Source: Lachnospiraceae bacterium 28-4
GTDB taxonomy: Bacteria; Bacillota; Clostridia; Lachnospirales; Lachnospiraceae
Reading direction: 5' to 3'
Assembly: GCA_000403275.2 (NCBI GenBank)
Contig: KE159599.1
Location: 62,001-126,000, forward strand
DNA length: 64,000 nucleotides
In this document: one piece after another, positions 56,442 to 64,000 of the stretch
How the letters are laid out: each line of letters starts with the position of its first letter
Numbering within the stretch: position 1 is the first letter of the stretch
Translations under genes and position numbers: made by a program
The notes under the pieces: generated by a model
The model's database searches: none
What the model was told of the DNA's origin: nothing
Seen by the model: the letters and a program-made list of their open reading frames with translations, nothing else

Positions 56442-57638
56442 TTACCAGCTTTTCTGTAATTTTATATTCCAATCCAGATGATAGGGGCTGTCCGGTTCCT
56501 CCAGCAGCATCTCATAAACCATCCTTCGAAAATCGCTGCCTTCTCCCGCCCAATATTCATAGCCCATCATATAGCTGTCCGTAAAATCATCCCAGGAGTC
56601 AAATTTACTCTGTGCAAGCACCGCTACTTCCAATGATTTGTCCAGCGCTTCCTCCGCTTCATAATAGCCCACGTAATAAAAGCTGGACATCAGCATGATA
56701 GCCCGGCTGTAATCCCAGGCCGATATGGCGTCTTCGCCTTTTTCTTCATAAGCCTTATAGAACCGGGCATAGCGTTCCGCTTCCGTTTCATCCATTTCAT
56801 AATGCTCGCGGAAAAACCTTTCTCTTTCCTCTTCCGCCACATCGCCAAGCCCGTCCGCTTTCAGGCTTTCCATTTCTTCCACAAAAGCTCCCCGGTGTCC
56901 TCTGCTTGCCAGCTTGTCCCATTTTTCTTCGGCCGAGGCCCGATCCGTAATTCCCCACTGCCTGGAAAGCATATTTTTATCCATTTCTATCAGTTCCGTA
57001 TCGGCCGGCGCTCCTCCAAACATCGTATATTCCATCCCGTTCAGACTTGTCAGCACCGCATGGGTTCCATTCATCCAAAGAATCGTATCTGTCATTTCCA
57101 CAACAGTCCGTTCGGCCTCCTCCGGCGCATTTTCCTCCAGAGAAGCGCATATTTCCTGAATATGGCCCATCTTATCCTCATCGATCTTCTTTGCCGTATA
57201 AATGATGGCATAATAAGCATAATCGGTTTCTCCATATACGATATAGCCTTCCCCGTCTACGCCCCCCATATCCAGCTTGCATCGATAGGCTTCCAGCCCT
57301 GTCAGCCCCGGTACTGTGCCGGCCCCATCCAGCTTTTCCAGTTCCGAAACCCGGCAGACGGTTTTTACCGCCTCCTGCATATCCTCCGGGCCGGAAAAAT
57401 CCCTTCCTTTCACGGACTGCAGCACCATAATCCCATCCTGTCCGTTTCTGCCGGCCGCTCCGATCCAGTTATCCGTTCCGGCATCCCTTTCCTGCCAGTC
57501 CTCTGCCAGCATAATACTGATGCTTCCGTCCACAGAATAAAATCTCTTCCCGGGAATATCTCCCTTCCCGCATCCGCCCAATGCCAACGCTGCAAAAAGG
57601 ACGATCATTGCCGCCCGGATCTTCCTGCTTCTCTTCAT
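56442..57638 (-). CDS. DUF1266-type lipoprotein, paralogue 1
   Basis: 398 residues from the ATG at 57638 (AAGGAG upstream). The signal peptide ends in the lipobox LALGGC. The N-terminal half is a beta-rich domain (SIMLAEDW). The C-terminal half (about 220-398) has the WGITD, AWDYSRA and YEYW pattern of DUF1266. It is the downstream member of a tandem pair with the gene at 57780-58985. Surface-anchored; function unknown. Confidence 0.78.
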   Translation of the reverse strand: MKRSRKIRAAMIVLFAALALGGCGKGDIPGKRFYSVDGSISIMLAEDWQERDAGTDNWIGAAGRNGQDGIMVLQSVKGRDFSGPEDMQEAVKTVCRVSELEKLDGAGTVPGLTGLEAYRCKLDMGGVDGEGYIVYGETDYAYYAIIYTAKKIDEDKMGHIQEICASLEENAPEEAERTVVEMTDTILWMNGTHAVLTSLNGMEYTMFGGAPADTELIEMDKNMLSRQWGITDRASAEEKWDKLASRGHRGAFVEEMESLKADGLGDVAEEERERFFREHYEMDETEAERYARFYKAYEEKGEDAISAWDYSRAIMLMSSFYYVGYYEAEEALDKSLEVAVLAQSKFDSWDDFTDSYMMGYEYWAGEGSDFRRMVYEMLLEEPDSPYHLDWNIKLQKSW

Positions 57639-57679
57639 CCCCCGCTCCTTCACAAATACATGCTGTCCATTTTTCCATA

Positions 57680-57724
57680 AAAAGAAGATTTGCCGGGAAA
57701 ATCATCAAATTTCCCCGGCAAATT
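57680..57724 (-). terminator. Terminator between the two DUF1266 lipoprotein genes
   Basis: TTTGCCGGG / CCCGGCAAA stem with CTTCTTTTT on the minus strand. A second hairpin (AGATTTTCC/GGAAAATCT) lies just upstream. Confidence 0.75.
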
Positions 57725-57779
57725 TTAGATTTTCCAAGACATCGTCTTTCGGATTCTTCGGAAAATCTCTTTACTTTAT

Positions 57780-58985
57780 TTACCAATTTTTTTCCAATGT
57801 CAGATTCCAATCCAACTGGTAAGGACTGTCGGGCGCAGCTTTCAGTTCTTCATAAACCGTTCTTCTTTCATCGCTGCTTTCTTCCGCCCAATACTCATAT
57901 CCAACCATGTAACTGTCGATAAAAGCATCCCAGGAGCCATAAGCGGTCTGGATCACGCTTGCTACTTCCAAAGCCTTATCCAAAGCTTCCGTCTCCGTGT
58001 AATATCCGGCAATATAGCAGTTTGCGATCACAGATACCGCGCGGCTGTAATCCCATGCGGACATAACATCTATTCCTTTTTCATCATAACCAGCATAAAA
58101 CGCTGCATACTGCTGCGCGATCTCATCCGTCATATTCGTATAATTGTTGAGCAGGTAATCCGCCCTTTCCGCTTCCGGCATATCGCCGAATCCATCTTCT
58201 GTCAGCATATCCATCATTTCCGCAAAATCCATACGGTGTCCTTCGCTGATCAGCCATTCGATCGTCTCATCCGCCGACGCCTTGTCCGTTACATCCCACC
58301 ACTCGGACAGCATCGACTGCTGTATCGCCATAGACTCGTCATTAGCAGGCATACCGCCGAACATATTATAATCCCATCCGTTAAGCGCCGTCAGAACCGC
58401 ATAAGTTCCGTTGATCCAGCGAATCGTATCCGATACTTCCACAGTGGAATTGTTCTCGATTTCCGGTGCATTTTCTTTAAAGCTGCCACATACATTGCGT
58501 ACATAAGCAATCTTATCGTCGTTCATCTTCTCCGACACATATAATATGGCATAATAAGCGTAATCCGTCTCGCCGTACACGAAATATCCGTCCCCTTTGG
58601 TTCCATCTACGCTCATCTTGCATTTATAAGCCTCTATATTTTCGAGTCCCGGCACCAGACCGTTTCCGTCCTCCGCCGTCATTTCCGAAGCGCTGTATGT
58701 ATCCTCAAAAGCAACCTTTATGTCCTCCAGGGCAGCCGCATCCACACCTTTTACAAACTGTGCGATAATCAGCCCGTCCCTTTCGTCCTTGCTGACCGCT
58801 CCGATCCATCCGTCCACTCCTGCGTCTTCCGTTTTCCAGTCTTCCGCCAGCATAACGCTCACGACTCCGTCCGAAGATGCAAATTCCTTCGTAGGCTTCT
58901 CCGCCTCTTTTGTTCCGCAGCCAGCCAAAGCCGTCACAAGAAGGACAGCGGCCAGCCACACCAATGCTTTTCTTGCTGTTTTCAT
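57780..58985 (-). CDS. DUF1266-type lipoprotein, paralogue 2
   Basis: 401 residues. Lipobox LAGC at about residues 20-23. It aligns with its neighbour along the whole length, sharing MLAEDW, VYGETDYAYYAI, MFGG-P-, AWDYSRA and DSPY-LDWN. The two arose by tandem duplication and have since diverged. Its own sigmaA-type promoter lies at 59046-59074. Function unknown. Confidence 0.8.
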   Translation of the reverse strand: MKTARKALVWLAAVLLVTALAGCGTKEAEKPTKEFASSDGVVSVMLAEDWKTEDAGVDGWIGAVSKDERDGLIIAQFVKGVDAAALEDIKVAFEDTYSASEMTAEDGNGLVPGLENIEAYKCKMSVDGTKGDGYFVYGETDYAYYAILYVSEKMNDDKIAYVRNVCGSFKENAPEIENNSTVEVSDTIRWINGTYAVLTALNGWDYNMFGGMPANDESMAIQQSMLSEWWDVTDKASADETIEWLISEGHRMDFAEMMDMLTEDGFGDMPEAERADYLLNNYTNMTDEIAQQYAAFYAGYDEKGIDVMSAWDYSRAVSVIANCYIAGYYTETEALDKALEVASVIQTAYGSWDAFIDSYMVGYEYWAEESSDERRTVYEELKAAPDSPYQLDWNLTLEKNW

Positions 58986-59045
58986 TATTCTCTACCTCAC
59001 TTCTCCTTATTTTCTGATTGTCCCATAAAATTTAAGCCGGTCAAT

Positions 59046-59074
59046 ATTATACTCCATTTCGTTATTATATGCAA
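59046..59074 (-). promoter_or_regulatory. Promoter of the DUF1266 lipoprotein genes
   Basis: Minus strand TTGCAT (59074-59069), 17-bp spacer, TATAAT (59051-59046). Confidence 0.7.
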
Positions 59075-59101
59075 TCTTTATTATATATTATATACAATCC
59101 A

Positions 59102-59486
59102 CGGAAATCAATTTTTCTAATTTTTCTAAACGTCATGCCAGACGAAGCGAAACGAAGACAAGCGGTGGCGAGGCAGCGGGGAAAGGGGCTGGCGGGGCTT
59201 CGGTTTTCTGCTGTTGCGTACAATCAGCAATTTCACTTATGAAATGGTCAATACCCAGAGCGAAACCGCCAGGACGGCGGTTTCAGGAAGCGCAGGACAG
59301 GATGTCCGTTGCTTCCGGCTCGTCCGGTTGGATACCATATATCCATTTCATTAGTGAAATCTGATTGGACGCTCCAGCAGAAAACCGAAGCCCCGCCAGC
59401 CCCTTTCCCCGCTGCCCCACCCCCATTTGTCTCCGTTTCGCTTCGTCTACCACGGCGCTTAGAAAAATTAGAAAAATTGATTCCCG
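59102..59486. mobile_element. Foldback element B: 111-bp imperfect inverted repeat around the shared core
   Basis: Arms 59102-59212 and 59376-59486 are complementary at 99 of 111 positions. The 163-bp core (59213-59375) aligns to the core of element A in the same orientation, with the same four hairpins. The outer end GGAAATCAATTTT also matches, but the middle of the arms is unlike that of element A. No flanking direct repeat is seen, so this copy is probably older. Non-coding. Confidence 0.82.
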
Positions 59487-59499
59487 TAACCCCCCTCTT

Positions 59500-60681
59500 T
59501 TATAACGGCGGAATCTCACCCGCATACTGCGGATAGCTTTGCGCCAGTTCCTTCATCTCCCCTTTTGTTTTTTCCACGATCATCTCTCTGTTGTAGTCGA
59601 TCCTCTTTCTAAGCGACTGTCTGCGGATAATCAGGCCGTGGCGGATTTCCACCATTTCCTTGTTGTCCAGAATGGCCGCCGTCTGATGCAGCCAGATAGC
59701 AGGATCTTTGACCTGATAACACTTTAATATGTTTAGAAGCTCCCTCTGGCATTCGTCCAGTTCCAGTTCCGCCTCTCTGTAACGCCTCCGCTCCTCCTTT
59801 TCCACCTTGTATTTCTCCCACAGGCTTTGGAATTCTTTTGCAGACTTTACCTGATATTTCATGTAAAGATAATCCAGGAGATTTGTATTGTTTACATAAC
59901 GTATCTTCACCCGGTTATGCAGCATAATGATCCGGTTGATGCCTTTTTCCACCCGCTTCAGTTCTTTTACCGAATCCGTATATTTCAGAAAAACAAGGAC
60001 GATCACGAGAGCGGCCAAACCCGTAACAAGCAAAAAGCCCAGCTGGATATCCATCCGAAGGGCATATTTCAGCGTAAACAGCACCACATAGCATACCACC
60101 AGCGCCACCGAGCAAATCACGGCCATCCCTTTTGCATCCGCGATAATTCCCTTCAATTCGTCCTTGCGGTACAAATAGGCATGTTTCTCCCCGTCCAGCC
60201 TTGACATATCCTTCCGTATCAGGTTCTGGTAATCTTCCGTTTCCAGCAGTTTACGGCAGCCCGTTTCGGCATCCTCTTCCATCCGTTCCATCTGATGGTA
60301 TTTTTCATCGCTCATCCGGTTTCTCTTTTCCAGATAGACGCCCCTCCGGTTTTCCAGCTCCTGGATCTTTTCCGCACTGGCGTTCAATTCCTTGCGTTCT
60401 TCTTCCGGCAAAGCCTCTATCTCCTCCATGTCCTTCAGATAAGACGTTACCTTTCCATATTCAAAAGTCAGGTTCTTCAACTCTTCCTGCGCTTCCCGTA
60501 TACGATCCATGCTGTCTTTTATATATTCTCTCCGCTGCTCCCTGTCATGAATATTCCATTCTTTTCTGTCGTTTTCAATTTTTTCCCAGTCGTCCTCTTC
60601 GAATCCTGTTTCATCGATATCCCATCCCTGCCTGGGGCGGAATATTTTTTTCCATAGCTTCATTTCTTTCAATAATTTCAT
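59500..60681 (-). CDS. Coiled-coil membrane protein of the ASKHA operon, unknown
   Basis: About 393 residues from the ATG at 60681 (GAGGAG just upstream). An ATG at 60693 overlaps the previous stop as ATGA and is also possible. Residues 40-180 are a highly charged coiled coil, then two membrane helices (about 188-209 and 215-236), then another charged coiled coil to the end. Both ends probably face the cytoplasm. No family is recognised. It is the last gene of a four-gene operon. Confidence 0.72.
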   Translation of the reverse strand: MKLLKEMKLWKKIFRPRQGWDIDETGFEEDDWEKIENDRKEWNIHDREQRREYIKDSMDRIREAQEELKNLTFEYGKVTSYLKDMEEIEALPEEERKELNASAEKIQELENRRGVYLEKRNRMSDEKYHQMERMEEDAETGCRKLLETEDYQNLIRKDMSRLDGEKHAYLYRKDELKGIIADAKGMAVICSVALVVCYVVLFTLKYALRMDIQLGFLLVTGLAALVIVLVFLKYTDSVKELKRVEKGINRIIMLHNRVKIRYVNNTNLLDYLYMKYQVKSAKEFQSLWEKYKVEKEERRRYREAELELDECQRELLNILKCYQVKDPAIWLHQTAAILDNKEMVEIRHGLIIRRQSLRKRIDYNREMIVEKTKGEMKELAQSYPQYAGEIPPL

Positions 60682-60689
60682 ACTTCTCC

Positions 60690-61523
60690 TCATCCCGTTA
60701 CCATATTCCGATACTGTTCTTTCAATTCGTCGGTAATTTTCCGCACTTCCTCCTCATAAGAAACGGAATTATCCTCCTCTCCGCACACCTTAAGAGTAAA
60801 AAGCATCCTGCTTTCCTGCGTACCCTCAAACGTTTCCAATGCCTCTTCCATGAGTTTTTCCACTTTCAGCGCCAGTTTATGCCCCTGTCCTCCCACCGCC
60901 GTAAAGTTCAAATATTCTGCTTCTTCCATATACATGCGGCAGGCTGCAAGATAACCAATGTAAGCATCCTCCCTTTCCACTTGCTCATAAGACTGGCGGA
61001 AGCTCTCCGCCGCGTCCCGGAAACGGAACAATCCGGCATATATGACGCCTCTGTTGTACAGGATGTCGGCCCTCAGCTCCTTTTCCCCCTCCGGAAGTTC
61101 TTCCACCAATCCCTCATAGACTTTTAAAGCGGAAGCCAGCTTTTTGCTCTCCGCCAGATGATCCGCCCTCGCCTTCCTCTTTTCGTAAAGGCTCAAACCG
61201 GTTCCTTTGTTCATCTCCTCCCTGGCTTGCCCGATCTCCTCCCTGCTGCCATAACCGACATAATCCAGAATCGTACCGGCATAATCGCCGGGGCTTTCCC
61301 CGGCCTCCTTCACCTGTCGGAGTTTCTCTGCCAGATTCTTCAGCCCGCATTCCCTCTCCAGCCAGTCAGGCAGATTTTCATCCATGATCTCTTCATCTAC
61401 AAGATAAGCATTCCTGATCAGACAGTAACACAATTCTTCCACCGAATAAACGTTGACATATGCGCGTTCTACAAAATAGGGATTCCTGGCATATCTGCCA
61501 AGACAAAGCAATACTCTGCCCAA
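60690..61523 (-). CDS. TPR-like helical protein of the ASKHA operon
   Basis: 277 residues from a TTG at 61523, which has GGAGG six bases upstream. The open frame continues to 61655, but those 44 codons are low-quality. The middle (about 150-230) shows helix-turn-helix repeats like TPRs (LASALKVYEGLVEELPEGEK, ADILYNRGVIYAGLFRFRDA). The N-terminal 60 residues are a conserved-looking helical domain. It may bridge the ASKHA protein to the membrane partner. No signal peptide. Confidence 0.7.
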   Translation of the reverse strand: MGRVLLCLGRYARNPYFVERAYVNVYSVEELCYCLIRNAYLVDEEIMDENLPDWLERECGLKNLAEKLRQVKEAGESPGDYAGTILDYVGYGSREEIGQAREEMNKGTGLSLYEKRKARADHLAESKKLASALKVYEGLVEELPEGEKELRADILYNRGVIYAGLFRFRDAAESFRQSYEQVEREDAYIGYLAACRMYMEEAEYLNFTAVGGQGHKLALKVEKLMEEALETFEGTQESRMLFTLKVCGEEDNSVSYEEEVRKITDELKEQYRNMVTG

Positions 61524-61593
61524 TGTTCTCCTCCTTCCCAGGGGATATTTCCCGCCTCCGTCCCTTGCTCCTCCCGGTATGCCTTCCGGCCGT

Positions 61594-63015
61594 TTATATT
61601 TCAAATACCTTATTCCACTCCCCGCCGGAAGCGGGGAAGAAACTGCCAAAGCCAAGATCCTTCACCCTGACGCTCAGTTCCCTTTCCGAAAGCATCTCCG
61701 TTTTTATCTCCAGCCTTGTCGTCCATCGGGGACGTTTCTCAATACTTTCCAATATCATATCTACCTGCTTCGGCTCCTGCCCGTCCAAAGGCGTCAGCAG
61801 CAGAGACAAGGCATCCCCATCCTCCAAAATCACATGGAACTCCTTTTTCGTTTCAAACCAGTTGACTCCGGCATCCATCAGGGCGAAGTAAGACTCCTCT
61901 CCCCGCCGGAGTACCCGCATACCGATATTGGCTTTCAGCTTATCCAGCCCGAGAAACACATATTCTTCACCGATCGGTTCAATCCCCAATTTTTCTCTGA
62001 TTCCATAACAAGCGCCTTTGCTGTACAGGTTATTCCCCTGGAATACCCTTCTGCCCCTGCATAGATAGCGCAGGGATTCCGACGCCCAGCCGTCCTTGTA
62101 TCCGTCGCCGATCAGATATACACAGGAAACCGAAGAAGCGCTGCATCTGTTTTGTACGATTTCCAGAAAGGTTCTGTCCAGCCGGCTCTTTTCCATCTCT
62201 TCCATCTCTGTCTTCTCTGCCGCAGGTTCCCCGCGCTCCATCCCTTCGTATTCATTGATATCGATCAGCGCCACCTTCGGGGTTGTCCTGTTATTAACGC
62301 CAAATCCGTATATTTTCAGCCTTCTGTTATCATAGTCGCATAAAAGGACTTCCTGCATCCAAAGTTCTTTCGGCTGGTGCAGCATATAATAATAATAACT
62401 TTCCACATGGCTCTGGAAATAAACCTGATCCGTCTTTAATTGAAGATTGGCTCCTACCTGTGATAATATTTCCACCATTCGCCCGTCCAGCCGGTCTATG
62501 GTAAACATCACCCCTTCCAGGTAATCGGGGGATGCGATCAAAGTAAGAAGCGACAGGCTCCGTTTGATAAACAGAGTCAGAAGCGCCACAGGGTCAAATC
62601 TTTCTTCGCCCGCCTCCACCCATTCCCCGGCCCTTGCCAGGCTCACCAGGTTTTTGATTAGAAAGCATTCCCCTTCTTCGGCAAACTTGACCGCCTCTCG
62701 GCCAAACAGCCACTGTTTCACTTCCTTTTTCCGGCAAAGAACCGCCGGAATATTATACTGTTCCGTTCCCGCCACCACTGCAAGGGTTTCCACGTCTCCA
62801 TCCGGGGTCCCCCTCCGTGAACTATCTTTTTTGGAAGCCTCCTTTTGCAGAGCATCTTTGCGGGAATCTTCTCCGCCGGACATATCATCCGCCCTTTGCG
62901 CATCTCTATGGAGAAAATAGTAGCTGATCTGTGCATGGGTATCGCCCAGATCATACCCTATCACAATCCGGCCTTTCTTCTTTTTTCCGGCTCCGTCTTT
63001 TCTTTCCAAAAGCAT
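61594..63015 (-). CDS. DUF5716-like protein with Hsp70/actin (ASKHA) fold
   Basis: 473 residues. The N-terminus GYDLGDTHAQISYY matches a phosphate-1 loop of actin/Hsp70 ATPases. A later LIGDGYKDGW...RGRRVFQGNNLYSKGACYG resembles the adenosine motif. A disordered insert (about 40-75) and a beta-rich C-terminal domain complete it. From memory it fits Pfam DUF5716, found in Clostridia. It should bind a nucleotide and may act as a chaperone-like or filament protein. It starts 10 bp after the DUF5717 gene. Confidence 0.7.
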   Translation of the reverse strand: MLLERKDGAGKKKKGRIVIGYDLGDTHAQISYYFLHRDAQRADDMSGGEDSRKDALQKEASKKDSSRRGTPDGDVETLAVVAGTEQYNIPAVLCRKKEVKQWLFGREAVKFAEEGECFLIKNLVSLARAGEWVEAGEERFDPVALLTLFIKRSLSLLTLIASPDYLEGVMFTIDRLDGRMVEILSQVGANLQLKTDQVYFQSHVESYYYYMLHQPKELWMQEVLLCDYDNRRLKIYGFGVNNRTTPKVALIDINEYEGMERGEPAAEKTEMEEMEKSRLDRTFLEIVQNRCSASSVSCVYLIGDGYKDGWASESLRYLCRGRRVFQGNNLYSKGACYGIREKLGIEPIGEEYVFLGLDKLKANIGMRVLRRGEESYFALMDAGVNWFETKKEFHVILEDGDALSLLLTPLDGQEPKQVDMILESIEKRPRWTTRLEIKTEMLSERELSVRVKDLGFGSFFPASGGEWNKVFEI

Positions 63016-63025
63016 TCTTTCTCCC

Positions 63026-64000
63026 TTACGCTTCCCTTCCGCTCCCGTTTATTTTCCCTGTCCTTAACCGGAACGTCCTGGAAACGATATACTCCTTCTT
63101 ATAATAATCTTCCAACAAACGGCTCTGCGCCTCGTGATCCTGCAGCGCTCCCGCCGCTATGATCCCGTTCAGCAGACCAAAACGTCCTTCCCCCTCTTCT
63201 TGAAAGCTGTCTCCGCCGTTCACGGAAAAACTTTCGCTGAACCTTTTTTCCCCTTCCGACTCCTCCATAATATAATACTGAAGCTGTTCTCCGAAAAAGA
63301 GAATAAACGCCTTCGCATAAATGCCCCCGTACATATCCTTCATATCTTCCTGCCGGTACTCGCCTTCCGTATAATTTCCCCGTTCTATTTTATAATGGAT
63401 CGCCACCCGGCTTCCCGATTCTGCCCGGTACTCGACCACCGTTTTATCCTCAAATCTTTCCATCCCCGGCAATTCCTTCACATATTCCTTAAAAAAGGCA
63501 AAGTAAATGCCGGCCTCCTCCAGATCCGATAAAAACAGCCTTGCCGCCATCCGTATTTTCGGAGTAATCTCCTCCTTATTCGCTGCAAAATATTTTAAGA
63601 AAGCCATTTTGCATACTTTATGGAGCCTCTCCCCTCTCTCGTATACCCGGACTGCATCTGCAAAAAGATAAGGATCTATCGTTTTATCCTTTACAAAATA
63701 ATCATAGGAGCATTGTGCCAGAAAAGCCGTTTCCACTTCCGGCTTTGCCCCGCCGGATACATAGGTGCGGAAAACTTCCGCCCTTTCCCCGATAGAAGCG
63801 CCTGAAAACAGCATCTGTATGAGCATTCTCTCGCAGATCGCGTAAGTATCCACCTCAAAAGCGGATGCCGATTTCCAGATTTTTTTCAACTGCCAAAGCA
63901 TCCCTTTATAAAAACAGACCAAGTAGGACAGCAGGTTTCCATCGTATTTCCCTTTATGAAAAGCATAATAAACCATATGCGTCATATCCCGGTCCTCGAT
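63026..64000 (-). CDS. DUF5717-like protein, N-terminus cut by window edge
   Basis: The frame is open to base 64000, so only the C-terminal 324 residues are seen; an ATG at 63985 is internal. From memory this fits the C-terminus of DUF5717, a large protein usually next to DUF5716. The visible part is helical at first (YVSGGAKPEVETAFLAQCSYDYFVKD, in overlapping parts) and then beta-rich (about 200-310). It is the first visible gene of the operon. Function unknown. Confidence 0.68.
   Translation of the reverse strand: MEDRDMTHMVYYAFHKGKYDGNLLSYLVCFYKGMLWQLKKIWKSASAFEVDTYAICERMLIQMLFSGASIGERAEVFRTYVSGGAKPEVETAFLAQCSYDYFVKDKTIDPYLFADAVRVYERGERLHKVCKMAFLKYFAANKEEITPKIRMAARLFLSDLEEAGIYFAFFKEYVKELPGMERFEDKTVVEYRAESGSRVAIHYKIERGNYTEGEYRQEDMKDMYGGIYAKAFILFFGEQLQYYIMEESEGEKRFSESFSVNGGDSFQEEGEGRFGLLNGIIAAGALQDHEAQSRLLEDYYKKEYIVSRTFRLRTGKINGSGREA

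Overview
The window looks like chromosomal DNA from a spore-forming, low-to-mid GC Gram-positive anaerobe of the Clostridia, most like Lachnospiraceae. This is inferred from gene content: sigH, spoIIP and gpr, the cysE-cysS-mrnC-rlmB-sigH order, rpsT next to gpr-spoIIP-lepA-hemW, a Cys T-box leader, LicT/RAT control of a beta-glucoside PTS, and DUF5716/DUF5717-type genes. Most genes are on the minus strand. No rRNA, CRISPR array, phage gene or transposase gene was seen. One intact tRNA (Thr, GGT) is present.

Layout. 1-6.8 kb: minus-strand operon of an unknown 124-aa protein, an HD-GYP protein, TrkA and TrkH potassium uptake, a nucleoid-associated protein and a DUF2974 hydrolase (cut at the left edge). 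7-8.3 kb: AGCS amino-acid/sodium symporter. 8.3-12.3 kb: phosphate module (Na/Pi cotransporter with PhoU-like tail, PhoP-like regulator, PhoR-like kinase) behind a clear Pho box. 12.4-15.5 kb: PRTase, small secreted Cys/His-rich protein, a 367-bp foldback element, MarR and DegV. 15.4-25.9 kb: lipoprotein, class B PBP, lone flagellin, MalY and MetA (methionine), LigA, RluF and an acyltransferase. 26.1-27.3 kb: a vapBC-type islet between a tRNA-Thr gene and a copy of its 3' half. 27.4-34.5 kb: chemoreceptor, TetR and a giant RND permease. 34.6-41.1 kb: sigH cluster led by a Cys T-box. 41.2-49.9 kb: MBL hydrolase, hemW-lepA-spoIIP-gpr, divergent rpsT, TPM and zinc-ribbon membrane proteins. 50-55.8 kb: diguanylate cyclase and the bgl operon. 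55.8-59 kb: ferritin-like protein and two tandem DUF1266 lipoproteins. 59.1-59.5 kb: second foldback element. 59.5-64 kb: a four-gene operon built round an Hsp70/actin-fold protein (right edge cuts the first gene).

The most unusual signal is the foldback family. Two elements 45 kb apart (13645-14011 and 59102-59486) share a core of about 165 bp and terminal bases. Their 100-111 bp arms differ in sequence between copies but are complementary within each copy. The first has a perfect 101-bp inverted repeat and a perfect 10-bp flanking direct repeat, so it looks transposed. Hairpins in the core show compensatory base changes between copies, so the fold itself seems to be conserved. The second system worth study is the ASKHA operon at the right edge.
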